Assembly: GCA_963930655.1 (NCBI GenBank)
Contig: OZ005606.1
Coordinates: 19,260,001-19,324,000, forward strand
From: Myrica gale
Taxonomy: Eukaryota; Streptophyta; Magnoliopsida; Fagales; Myricaceae
Direction of reading: 5' to 3'
Length of the DNA: 64,000 nucleotides
Every line of letters starts with the position of its first letter. The first letter of the stretch is position 1. Positions 35,544-46,117 of the stretch are shown piece by piece. The position numbers and the translations under genes are program-made. The notes beneath the pieces are model-generated. The model saw nothing but the letters and a program-made list of their open reading frames with translations, was not told where the DNA came from and did not search any database.

Positions 35544-36285
35544 TTTTTTTTTCTAGGCAAACGTGAAAACTTCATTTCACAAGGGAACAGTACACAAGTG
35601 CTGAATACAAAAGGCCTCCGAGGCCGATTACAAGGCACAGGGACTTGAAGTCCATCACAGCAATATTAAGGGCCCAATGGGCCATACAAGAACCGGCCAT
35701 AAGGGTCGAAATCAGATTGGCCATAAAGGCCACATACAGTCGGACCAACAGGTCCATAAGTTTGAAACGGGTCCAAGGACCCAGAGCAAGCTCCGCCGCA
35801 AACGGAGACAACAAAGGCCGGAGAAGAGAGCGAGCAACCATCGCGCTCCAGCTGCCCCGAAAACTTGTCCATACCAGCACAACCAAAGTAAGGGAATCAA
35901 CAAACCACCACTGAACCACCATGTTCACATCCGCCGGAAGGCCACACAACAAACGGGTTGCTGCAATACCCTTACTACAAAAGCCAAGTGAAATGAACTT
36001 ATTAGAAAAAACAAGAGAAAAACAAGACCGAACACCCAACAGACCGAACCACCACACGAAACCACCCAAAAGCAACACAAAGATGGCGCGCGCGTGGGCG
36101 CGCGTGAATCGCCACGAGCCGCCACATCATCGCCGGAAGAGAACGACGAGCAGTGCCGTGGGTCGAGGAACCCGGAAGAGAAACGCGTGGCCACCAAAAA
36201 ACCATCAACGAGCCGAGATCTAGCCTTAAAGAACGACAAAACCGTGAATCTAATGTCACCGGATAGGGAGGCAAAAAAAGAAAAA
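35544..36285 (-). mobile_element. Non-LTR retroposon (SINE/LINE-derived) with target duplication
   Basis: About 740 bp. A T-run at 35544-35553 marks a minus-strand poly(A) tail. AAAAATCATTC occurs immediately before it (35533-35543) and again at about 36286-36296, giving an 11-bp or longer duplication within A-rich sequence. The 5' end (about 36080-36200) is GC-rich with GCGCGCGTGGGCGCGCGTG. An antisense frame at 35572-36078 has no recognisable domain, so this is probably a non-autonomous element. Confidence 0.7.
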
Positions 36286-36296
36286 AAAAATCATTC

Positions 36297-36876
36297 ACTC
36301 TATAAACTTCTGCTGAAGGAATATTCTTGCACTACTTACATTTCAGCTCCCTGTCGTTTTATGGTTGTCTCGCTCAAATAAGGAAAAAGGGTACTAAAGT
36401 AGCATCTCCATTACTAAGGTCCGAGTAATCATCCCCAAATGACGTTTGTGAAGCTCTTAACTCTCTCAAATTCACATGTGCCTCAAATATTCGTCAGCAA
36501 TTATTTAGTGAGTTTCCAATATAAAATCAGAGCAGCCCATGAGGGTGTACAGGGATGGGTCAGCCTCCTCTCTTGACCAAGACCTTGAAAAATGGTGGGA
36601 GAGCCGTATTAGATGGTTTTGAACAAGCTGGTTTAGAGGCTTCCAACACGTATTCGAAGCGTGAATAAAGGGAGAGGAATGGGTGGATAAAGAACAGAAA
36701 CAAGAGCGAAACTTTCAGTCAAGCGGGTAAGCCAAACCCGACGACCATAAGAAAACGTAGCTCCCCCAAGTCTATAGTCGAAGTCAATGCAGAAAAGTCA
36801 TCCAAAGCCGCCATAAAAATGGCTCCGCCAATAAATTACTCACCTAGCAGTCCACACGACCTCCCAACCAAGAACC
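36297..36876 (+). other. Upstream region of the receptor kinase
   Basis: AT-rich 5' flank. The start codon context AACCATGGC at 36877 is favourable. I see no convincing TATA box and no other feature. Confidence 0.4.
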
Positions 36877-39291
36877 ATGGCTACGCTAATCCTCTCCTTC
36901 CTCTTCGCCTTCCTCCTCGCCTTCCTCCTCTCGGATCTTCCACCATCCTCAGCCCAACAACAATCCCAACCACTGATTCTGTCATCCTTCAACTTGTCAG
37001 ACTCTCCATGGCGCCCAGACCAGAACCAAACCCTGCTCTCTGCCAACAACGTCTTCGCCGCCGGGTTCTGGTCCGCACCCAGCTCCCAAAAGTTCTACAC
37101 CTTCTCAGTTTGGTACCACAACATCTCAGAGCGCACCATCGTCTGGTCGGCCAATGACAAGTCATTAGTTAACGGATCAGCCGCCCTTGTCATAACCGCC
37201 TCTGGCCAGCTCCGTCTCAACGACTTCTCAGGCCAGAATTTATGGCCGCGGAATGCCTCGGGAAACCCAAACTCCACTGAACTCATCCTAGACAACAACG
37301 GCAATCTGAATTATGCAAACTGGCAAAGTTTCAAATTTCCTACAGATACTATTTTGCCGAACCAGAATATATCCCGAATAGTTTCCAAGAACGGTAAGTA
37401 CATCTTCACAAACTCCACGAACTTGGTTTATAATTCCACGGACAGTTATTGGAGTGCCCCAAACGGCAACCCTTTACAAGTGCTAAACTCCGACGGAGAA
37501 ATGGTTCAGGGGAATGGAGGTTCTTTCATTTCTGCAGATTTCGGTGCTAACCGGCTCCGTAGGTTGACGCTCGAGAACGATGGTAATCTTATAATTTATA
37601 GTTTTGATCCCGATCTTGGTAAGTGGGTCGTTGTCTGGAAAGCAATCCAACAAGCGTGCATAGTTTATGGCACATGCGGGCCGAATGCTATCTGCATAAG
37701 TAATGGCTCGGATTCTACAACCACAGCTTGTAGATGTCCACCTGGGTTTAGGCCAAGTGCTGGAGGAGCAGACGACGGATGTGTAATCAAGATTCCGATC
37801 AAAGATGCGAGAAAGACCAAGTTTCTTCAGCTTGATTATGTCAATTATACCAGCGGGCCGAACAACACGATTCAGATTAATGCTCAGAGTTTTACAATTT
37901 GCCGAGATAAATGCTATAACAACTCGAAATGTCTTGGGTTTGGATTCAAGTATGATGGACAAGGCTATTGCGCTCTTCAGCTCGAAAGATTGCTGTACGG
38001 GTACTGGTCGCCGGGAACCGAAACTGCCATGTTTTTGCGCGTAGACAGTAACGAGAATGACACATCAAACTTCTCCGGCATGACCACGTTGCTGGAAACG
38101 ACATGCCCGGTTAATATAAGCCTCCCTCTACCGCCAGAGGAATCCAGCACCACCACGAGAAATATAGTGATAATCTGTACCCTGTTCGCGGCGGAGCTAA
38201 TCTCCGGAGTTGTTTTCTTCTGGGGATTTGTGAAAAAGTACATCAAGTACAGAGATATGGCTCAGACTCTAGGCCTTGAGTTCCTTCCAGCAGGCGGACC
38301 CAAGCGGTTCACTTACGCGGAGCTCAAGACCGCCACCAATGACTTCTCCAATCTGATAGGAAAAGGCGGATTCGGCGACGTTTATAGAGGAGATCTGACA
38401 GACCACCGTGTTGTCGCGGTGAAGTGTCTGAAACATGTAACCGGAGGCGACGCAGAGTTCTGGGCAGAGGTGACAATTATTGCCCGAATGCACCACCTCA
38501 ACTTGGTCAGATTATGGGGATTTTGCGCCGAGAAGGGTAAGAGAATCCTAGTCTATGAGCACGTCCCCAATGGCTCTCTTGACAAGTACCTCTTTCAGCC
38601 GGGTCAGCCCAGGTTCACAGAGGACTATGAGTTGGAAACAGGTCCGGTCTCCGACAACGGGATGAACCCGATACTGGATTGGAACATCCGATACCGGATT
38701 GCGCTAGGTGTGGCCAGAGCGATTGCTTATTTACACGAAGAGTGCTTGGAGTGGGTCTTGCATTGCGATATCAAGCCGGAGAATATACTTCTGGGGGACG
38801 ATTTTTGCCCAAAAATATCTGACTTCGGGTTGGCGAAGCTGAAGAAAAAGGAGGACATGGTGAGCATGTCTCGGATGCGGGGGACTCGGGGGTACATGGC
38901 GCCGGAATGGGTCAGATCGGATCCGATCACCGCAAAAGCGGACGTGTACAGCTTCGGGATGGTGTTGCTGGAAATAGTGACGGGGACGAGGAACTTCGAG
39001 ATGCAAGGGTCCTTGAAGAACAGCGAGGAATGGTATTTTCCCGGGTGGGCATTCGATAAGGTGTTCAAGGAGATCAAAGTGGAGGACATCCTGGACAGTC
39101 GGATCAAGCATAGTTACGATAGCAGGGCCCACTTTCAGTTGGTGGATCGGATGGTGAAGACGGCGATGTGGTGCCTTCAGGATCGATCGGATGCGAGGCC
39201 GTCGATGGGGAAGGTGGCTAAGATGTTGGAAGGGACGGTGGAGATCATTGAACCACGAAAGCCCACCATTTTCTTCCTTGCAGATGAGTAG
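36877..39291 (+). CDS. G-type lectin S-receptor-like Ser/Thr kinase (intronless, non-RD)
   Basis: An uninterrupted 804-residue frame. Order of parts: signal peptide (residues 1-27), B-lectin/S-locus glycoprotein ectodomain with many N-glycosylation sites, an EGF-like region (CIVYGTCGPNAICIS and CRCPPGF, about 260-295), a PAN/apple-like Cys region (CRDKCYNNSKCLGF, about 342-370), one membrane segment (about 428-451), then a kinase domain. Kinase motifs are GKGGFGDVYRG (about 495), VAVKCLK (about 512), HCDIKPENILL (about 629), DFGLAKL (about 649) and GTRGYMAPEW (about 669). Cys before the catalytic Asp makes it a non-RD kinase, a class often tied to immunity. The single-exon structure and motifs fit the group around maize ZmPK1. 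Expected at the plasma membrane; ligand unknown. It looks intact. Confidence 0.94.
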   Translation: MATLILSFLFAFLLAFLLSDLPPSSAQQQSQPLILSSFNLSDSPWRPDQNQTLLSANNVFAAGFWSAPSSQKFYTFSVWYHNISERTIVWSANDKSLVNGSAALVITASGQLRLNDFSGQNLWPRNASGNPNSTELILDNNGNLNYANWQSFKFPTDTILPNQNISRIVSKNGKYIFTNSTNLVYNSTDSYWSAPNGNPLQVLNSDGEMVQGNGGSFISADFGANRLRRLTLENDGNLIIYSFDPDLGKWVVVWKAIQQACIVYGTCGPNAICISNGSDSTTTACRCPPGFRPSAGGADDGCVIKIPIKDARKTKFLQLDYVNYTSGPNNTIQINAQSFTICRDKCYNNSKCLGFGFKYDGQGYCALQLERLLYGYWSPGTETAMFLRVDSNENDTSNFSGMTTLLETTCPVNISLPLPPEESSTTTRNIVIICTLFAAELISGVVFFWGFVKKYIKYRDMAQTLGLEFLPAGGPKRFTYAELKTATNDFSNLIGKGGFGDVYRGDLTDHRVVAVKCLKHVTGGDAEFWAEVTIIARMHHLNLVRLWGFCAEKGKRILVYEHVPNGSLDKYLFQPGQPRFTEDYELETGPVSDNGMNPILDWNIRYRIALGVARAIAYLHEECLEWVLHCDIKPENILLGDDFCPKISDFGLAKLKKKEDMVSMSRMRGTRGYMAPEWVRSDPITAKADVYSFGMVLLEIVTGTRNFEMQGSLKNSEEWYFPGWAFDKVFKEIKVEDILDSRIKHSYDSRAHFQLVDRMVKTAMWCLQDRSDARPSMGKVAKMLEGTVEIIEPRKPTIFFLADE

Positions 39292-41046
39292 ATTACTTCA
39301 CTGATATAGGGACGACTGTACCTCATGTTTCTCCGTCCTTTTTTTTTCTTTTTGTTCTTGTTATCGTTGTCCGTCTCTGGGACTAAGATAAAATTTTCTT
39401 TTGTGTGTTTATTTTGGAAGTTCTAAGATCTCAATTTCTAGTGTGAGGAAATGCCAAGTGTACAAATTTTTTTTGAAGGGAATCTTTTTTTTTTCAAATT
39501 CGCATGGCTACAAAAATATCACTACTTAATTAAGACGTGTGGGGAGGGATCAATTATGTGTTCGAAATTTGTCCTGATATTAAACTTTCGATTATGCTGA
39601 ATCGGATCCGTCCGAACTCGGTACACAGATAATATCACTAACTGTCTCAAATTTCCTAGGACTTCACGATGGTCTGAACAATAAAATGTTAGTCTCTAAT
39701 TTTTTTAATTACCTTGTTAGTCTTTAAAATGATCTCCAACGGTTCAAATCCAGAATCACTGGATATATTATATATATAGCGTTGACTTGAATAAATATCA
39801 AATTCCAAATAGCACTAGCACTTAATATATTCTTCTTAAATGCCTATGTTGGTCTTTCTCAAAAGGTGATTTTGATTTTAATTACTTAATTTTACTACCA
39901 TGAAATTGCGAAATTCACAATCTTATACACCCAACTCCTGCATAAATGTGCTACATATATGCCCACCTCTCAATAGGAAGTAGACAAAAAAATTAGGCTT
40001 GTGACAACATTTTTAGGCAAAAGATTTGAACCACCAAATGCAAAATTATACATCAATAGATAATGATGAAGCCAGATTTATCCGGCCTATCACAAAAAAT
40101 CTACTGGGCAGGGAGCCCGAGGGAACTGGACCATAGACTCGGCATAAAGAACGGTAAAGAACCTGTAAAATTGAAGAAATTGTGAGTTGGGCTGCCCTCT
40201 GGGTCAGCCTCCGAAGCTCAAATTAGTTCTCTCCGTAAAATGCATACCAAGGCTCTTTTATAGAAGTCTCTCTTTCTCTCTTGCACAAAGAATGGGCTGA
40301 CTGGGTGTCAGGAGGCAGGTCTCTCTACAGACAAATGTGATTTTTGGCCAATGGAAAATGACCCTACAGTCGAGGAGATCTTTGGAAATTTGCCCATGGA
40401 TTCACTTTGGGGCATTTTACCGCTGGGCCTCATTAAGTGTGTAGGGTCTCTCACCTGGGGTGGGTCTGCTAGGTGGGCTGAAAAATCGTATCCCATAAGA
40501 TGAAATCACAAATTAAATTTAATAAATGAATTTAGATTAGTGATTCCTTAGATAAAATCAAAATTTATATTAGGGAGGGTGCTAGATTAATGTATTATTC
40601 AAAATAAGGAAAAATTAAACTCCAACGTCAATTCTAACATTTAAAAGTGTAGGGTCTATATGTTGTGTCAATCAGATGGTGAAGTGTAGTGTCAATTGGA
40701 GAAACAAGAATATTTTTGTGGTTTTTTAATTCGGCGTTTGACTTCGAAGCATACAAAGTGGGGGAGACGTTGACAGGTTTGTGATGTTTGCAGAAATCAA
40801 CTTAGGATCCAAAACACATCCAAACATGGAGAACTTAAATCGGATTTTAAGTCTTAAAACTCGAGTTCAATCTCAATCCCAAACAAGGCCTATGAGTTTT
40901 AGAAACCTTTACTAAGTTAGAATCAAAGAAGTAAATCTAATACTTTTTTATTCCCTGATATGTTCCATTCTTAAACTTGGAATTTGATCTTTGTTCATTC
41001 GTCTGTTATTTATTTATGCATGTAGAGAGCGCATTTGCTGCAAATG
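39292..41046. other. Intergenic region downstream of the receptor kinase
   Basis: 3' UTR and AT-rich spacer with T-runs near 39340 and 39480. I see no coding or repeat structure that can be named. Confidence 0.5.
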
Positions 41047-41720
41047 CACTATAAAAAGCAACGGGTAGACAGTCTTTTTAGTGGTCGTAAAAAAACCCTC
41101 GCTAAAGGATGCTTTTAACAACACTTTTTTCAAAACACTGCTAAAAGTTCATAATTAATTGCGTTTGGGCAATAAATGTTGTTAAAAGTAACCTTATTGC
41201 CACACTTTACAAAAAGTATCATAGTATCTTGTCTCTTTAGCCGAATTTTTCCTGATTGCTGCAATCATTATAGGTTTTTCTAGCGTTCTTTAAAAACCGC
41301 TGTAATAGATTGATCTTTAGTCGCGTTTGATAAACACTGTTAAAAAGTATCGTTGTCGTGGCGCTTTAACAAATTGCTGCAGTATTGTTGCCCTTTAGTA
41401 GTGTTTTGATTATTGTTGCCCTTTAGTAGCGTTTTGATTTGTCGCCGCAACAAATTATAGGTTTTAGCAGTTTTTTTTTTTGGGAAATTGTTTTAGTAAT
41501 GTCTTAAAAAACTGATGGAATAATGTGATCTTTGTGAAATAAACACGGCTAAAAAGTATCTATATTGTGGTGCTTTAAAAAAGTGTTGTTGTATCGTTTC
41601 CTATTGTGCGTTTTTTTTACCACTACACAAAAGTGTAAGTTTTTATAGTGTTTTTTTAGAAAACCGCAGCTATAGTGAGATCGGTAGTGGCGTTTGTAGT
41701 AGAATGCTGGTATTAGTATC
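41047..41720. mobile_element. Possible CACTA (En/Spm) terminal fragment
   Basis: Begins with CACTATAAAAAGCAACGGG and contains many variants of a subterminal motif (TTTAGTAGCGTTTTGAT, TTAGTCGCGTTTGATAAACA, GTAGTGGCGTTTGTAGTAG) in both orientations. Such sub-terminal repeats are typical of CACTA elements. No transposase and no clear second terminus, so this is tentative. Confidence 0.45.
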
Positions 41721-41835
41721 CTAGCTCCACTCCTTTGGGATGAGCTTCCGGGAAGGAGTGACCTCCCTCCTGCAAGGAAGCTTACCCCAAGAGGAAAAGG
41801 TCGGTCCACCTCCAATCCCTTGTGCATAATTTAAA

Positions 41836-42375
41836 GGCTTAATTGCACCTGAAGCCCATGTGGTATTCGGAAGTTGCAAATGGGTCCCCGAGGTAACGAT
41901 TTTAACAATTAAGACCCTGAGGTCAAGTTTTTTTTAAAAAAAAAAAGATAAATGCAAAATTGGTCCATGTACTATACGTAAAAATCGATTTAGTCCCTGT
42001 GATATGAAAATCATAAATTTAGTCCCTGTGATTTCATTTTCGTTTGTCGTTGTCCTCCATCAGTGACTGATTTTATCAGTTTATGAAATCACAGGGACTA
42101 AATTTATGTTTTTCATATCACAAGGACTAAATCGATTTTTGTGCATAACACAGGGACTGATTTTACATTTATCCCTAAAAAAAAGTAGTCCCTTCGTCCA
42201 TTCCCAATCAAATCCTTTAACGCCCGAAGCTGACGTGGCTTTAAAATACACCTCATTACGAATCAGTTAGAGCCACCTGTCCACTTTACACCTCAACGCC
42301 ACGTCTTCAGCCGGCTGTCTGCCACGTCACCTTCAGTTAAAAAAACTACTCATTTATCAGACGACGTCGTGCCCA
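41836..42375. repeat. Left terminal inverted repeat of the MULE
   Basis: About 309 bp of this interval matches the reverse complement of 50156-50451; the rest (about 41945-42175) is a nested MITE. The inner edge is at GACGACGTCGTGCCCA. The downstream gene starts 110 bp inside it, so the repeat probably supplies its promoter (inference). Confidence 0.9.
41945..42175. mobile_element. Foldback MITE nested in the MULE terminal repeat
   Basis: Palindromic element with arms GATAAATGCAAAATTGGTCC and, on the other strand, GGGATAAATGTAAAATCAGTC, repeated TTTAGTCCCTGTGAT motifs on both sides and a short centre. It is flanked by A-runs that could be its target duplication, and is absent from the right terminal repeat, so it arrived after the MULE. 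Confidence 0.82.
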
Positions 42376-42485
42376 TTTCGACACCGAACATAGAACCCTA
42401 GAAATTCTCCTCATCTTCTTCTATCCAATCGCACATAGAATCCTCATCCTCGTCGCCAATTTATACTCAAGAAGTGAAGGGAAAT

Positions 42486-43484
42486 ATGGACGTCGTCTCG
42501 AACCCATCTTGTCGGTGTTCTGGTCTATCACAACATCTGGTTTCCTCGAAATGTCATCATGTCCTAGCCGAGGAGCCTCCACTGTGTGACTGTTGGTTTC
42601 AGGCATGCTTGAAGACTTCATTGACAGATGGAAACTCGGGACGAAGATTCTATGGTTGTCCCATGTATGGAAGATCGGTAAGATTAGATTAATTGAAATA
42701 GTTGGTCTGAAAGAACTATTGTTGATTTCTATATTCAATAAGTTTAAGCCTTTAGTTTTTCAAATTCAATTAGTTGGTCTGAAAGAATTTGTTGGTCGGT
42801 TGACATTATGGTGTTGGAGTTTGATCAGTACCAAAATTCACTGAATTAGTTGGTCTGATGTATTATTTTGTTGGAGTCTATTGTACCTTGATTTGGTCTT
42901 TTTCTGCATGATGCTTAGGAAATCTATTAGTCCAAGAAGAATAATTCATGCATAGGAATACTAAAATTGAGATGTTGTCAGCTGTGTGGGTGGAAGAGAT
43001 TGGCCTTAATATAATGAAGAGAGACAAGGATAATGTCGATTTTGGAGTTTGAGTTTTTTTGGTGTTGGCAGCACTACCATCCAAGAATAGTTATCAGAGG
43101 GAGGGCAGGGAGGGCAGCAAAACTCACAGCCTTTGTTATCTATATTTTGTATTAGTCTTGTGACATCACATTGTCAATGAACCCATAGCTTTTGTCATCT
43201 ACATTCTGTTGTTTAACTATCTTATTTTTTTCATTTGATGAATATTCAGTACTTTATTTTTTTGTCAGAAGCAGTGTTGTTGCAACTTTTTCATGTGGCT
43301 TGATCCCCCAACATGTCAGCGTGGGCAAGAGTTTCTGCCTTCAATCATCAAGAAATCGAAAGGGTTGGAAGAGGAAGCCCGACAGCAGAAGATGAAACAA
43401 GATCAGTTGATTAAGTTCTTGTTTGGATCCTTGATGTTAAATGTGCTTTTGTCTATAATGATCGCTTGTATTTGGTGTATTTAG
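42486..43484 (+). CDS. GRF-type zinc-finger protein with C-terminal membrane anchor, carried by the MULE
   Basis: Two exons, 42486-42677 and 43275-43484, joined at GT-AG in phase 0, encode 133 residues. A GRF zinc finger spans the junction: CDCWFQACLKTSLTD, RRFYGCP, then CNFFMWLDPPTCQRGQE. A charged helix (LEEEARQQKMKQD) follows, then a hydrophobic segment, FLFGSLMLNVLLSIMIACIW, ending the protein. This architecture matches small plant proteins of the At4g04775-like kind. GRF fingers in other proteins bind single-stranded nucleic acid; the role of this group is unknown. It sits where mudrB sits in MuDR, opposite the transposase. The frame is free of stops although the transposase is broken. 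It could be an accessory element gene or a captured host gene. Confidence 0.85.
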
Positions 43485-43986
43485 TTCTAAGTTTAGTTTG
43501 TTAGTTATTTTGAACTTTACATTTGGTTTACCAAATGTTGGATATTAGTATGGTAGTGTTGTGTCTTTAATTTGCAATGTTGGTTATTTGACTTTTGTAT
43601 TAGGTTTCTAAAATGTATGTGACAATAGTTATTTGATCTTTTTTCCAAGCAAGTGTTTAGATGAAAGCTTGAATAGATATGAAAGTGACTGATTATCAAA
43701 AACAGATAAAGGTTCAAAGACAAAGCCTATCAGTACTTTTACACAACCAACTGCACAGATTTTGTTGCATTATCAAAGATTTACATGTTGACAAAAAATG
43801 ACAGCTTCACAAACCTACCAGCACACAGATTTACAACTTTACAAAAAAATTGCTAGGTGCACAACTTTTGCACCATCAAACCCATATTTACAAGTTTACA
43901 AAATATGGCATGACCTACAAACCATCAGTTTCACAGACTACACAAAAAACCAATACTAATTCAGATTGTCCAAAAGCTTCAATCAT

Positions 43987-44230
43987 TCACTGTGTTGCCC
44001 TTGTTCGCTCCACTCCTTGCACTCGCCTGCCCTCAAAACGGTCTGTTAGCTGCGACCCCGTACCAAATCCTTCATTTTGCTGCTTCCACATAAATAGTTG
44101 GATATTAATTATGGTGTATTATATTTCTTTATTGGTCAAGCCAGAATAAAGAAATTACATAAATAGTTACCTGACTATGCTGAGTTTGACTGGCAGCATT
44201 ATGCTGAGTTTGACTGGCAGCATTACTCTC
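43987..44230 (-). pseudogene. MULE transposase, C-terminal end
   Basis: Two exon pieces on the minus strand. The upstream one contains a direct repeat reading NAASQTQH twice and ends at a donor (GTAACT) at 44170. The last one (44079-43987) reads GSQLTDRFEGRRVQGVERTR and ends TQ with a TGA at 43987-43989. Low-complexity polar tails of this sort end many plant MULE transposases. The catalytic and SWIM zinc-finger parts that should precede it are missing. Confidence 0.65.
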
Positions 44231-44236
44231 TTCGGT

Positions 44237-45577
44237 TGGATGGATTTCAATTGGTTTAATCAAAATGGGTTTGATTTTAAAGAGATTTTTGAGTACCAAG
44301 GATGGGATAAGTTTGTTACTGTGAAAGTGGATTGTTTTCCATACCTTGTGAAGTTGGTTTATTCGAATCTCAATATTACATCCGCTGAGAATGTGACAAG
44401 TTATGTAAATGCTCAGCACCTAAATTTATCTGTCACATCGTTGAATTCTGTGATATCGGCCCCCAATGATGGAAAATGCTTCTATGATGCTTATAGTTGG
44501 GTGGGGATGTCTGAAGTAGAACCCATTGAGATACTTAGGGTTGTGTTGGAGGATCCAACCCTAGAGCGGGTTGTTAAACCCATGGCGAATGCCCTTAGCG
44601 TTCATAGACGGATATTGCATTACATGGTATGCAATATCATTTTACCTAGAACGGGAAAATTCGAGTATATGACATACTTAGAGTTATTTATCATGTACTG
44701 TTTAATAACTCGTACTCGAATGAATTTGGGCCATTTGATGCTAAACCACATGAAAGCGGCCATGGAGAAAAAGAAACAAGGGCTGCCATATGGGATGTAT
44801 TTCACCCATGTGTTTCATGCTTTCGAGGTTAGCATAGTTGGGGAGGTTAAGGAGAAACCCAAAATCTTCCGAGAGTACAATGAGAAAACCCTGAAGTTAA
44901 TGGGGTATATGAAGAATGATGAAGGTGTATGGATTAAGAAAGGTGCAGGGGCACCTCAAATGGTAGAAGAAAGGGGTTCGGAGTCTGAGGACGAACCTGC
45001 TGATGAGGCAGAGGTTGAGGCCACTGATAGGGTACCCATGACCGCTGGAACTCCTTCGAGAGAACGGACTCCAGTGCATGCCACTACTTCACCTGCTGTG
45101 TATTCTTCCTGAAGAGAGGTTGGTGGGTCTCGGGATTCACGTCTTAACTCCTTGGCAGCCTCTGTTGAGGAAATTAAAGAGGCCCAGCACCAACTGAGCA
45201 TGAAAATGGACGGTCTCTCCTCTGACGTAAAGACGGGTCTTGAGGATATCAAGAAGTTGCTCGGGGAGTATCAACAGCGCATTGACACTGTCTCCGAGGA
45301 TGTACAGGGTGTTCAGCAACAAGTCAACAAAAGCATCAAACTGGCTAGTGATGTAATTCAGAAGACCGTGGATGAGTTCGCCTCGGCATCTGTGCACCTC
45401 AAGGAATCCATGGCCAACACTTCTCGAGAAGTGATCTCGGCTACTGAGCGTCATTTGGATGCTGATCGTAATCTTCATCCCCGTGTGATCCGCTGGACGT
45501 ACTAGTTCTCCACCACCTGGACTAACTGGCTGAAGAAATGGGATGTCGCCTACGATCCTCCTCCACTTGGCCAATAG
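44237..45577 (+). pseudogene. Retrotransposon 3' ORF ('putative plant transposon protein' domain)
   Basis: Starts with FGWMDFNWFNQNGFDFKEIF and EYQGWDKFVTV, continues with GKCFYDAYSWVGMSEVEPIE, and ends in a Glu-rich then coiled-coil-like tail (SVEEIKEAQHQLSMKMDGLS, DTVSEDVQGVQQQVN) and NWLKKWDVAYDPPPLGQ. The first block resembles the domain annotated as putative plant transposon protein, found downstream of pol in many plant LTR elements; function unknown. Two in-frame stops (TGA at 45110-45112, TAG at 45503-45505) interrupt one continuous frame, so it is a recent pseudogene. The true N-terminus is lost at the deletion junction. Confidence 0.8.
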
Positions 45578-46117
45578 TCCCCGCCTTGTCTTCCCATTCC
45601 TCTATCCTTGCCTCTCCCTTGGTCTGATTTTGATGATGCCAAAGGGGGAGAAATAGATAGTTTCGTTTTGATGTAATTTCTGATAGAACATTCCTCTGTA
45701 CTTATCTTTTGAACATTTGGATTATGGTTTATTCGTGGTATTATGAGCATTGTTTCTTATGAGCATTTATTGGTATATCATTGATGTTGGTTATAAGGTT
45801 TTGAAACGTTGTGGATATTTGAATCGTACTTCAGGTAATCTCCTTGAAACTCTCCTCTATATGAAGTCTTGTGATCTGAAATTGAATGAGGAAGTTTGGG
45901 GGAGTTTGAAGGATGTTATAGAAGTGTTTTTACAGGTTTTGAAAATTTGGAAAACCTCTATTTACAAAGGGAACTCTTGCAAAATTTTCGTAGAATCTTA
46001 AAGTTCTTTTTGCTAAAAACTCATGAAAAACTCCAGCCTAATCTCAGGGGGAGCTTTTCATTTTGGTATCAACGGTTTATTATTAGTTAGGTTTGTCATC
46101 ATCAAAAAGGGGGAGAT

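Noticed and set aside
35572..36078. 168-codon minus-strand frame
   Set aside because: It lies wholly within a poly(A) retroposon, is open on several frames, and shows no domain.
45137..45574. 145-codon minus-strand frame
   Set aside because: It is antisense to the coiled-coil tail of the retrotransposon ORF on the plus strand.
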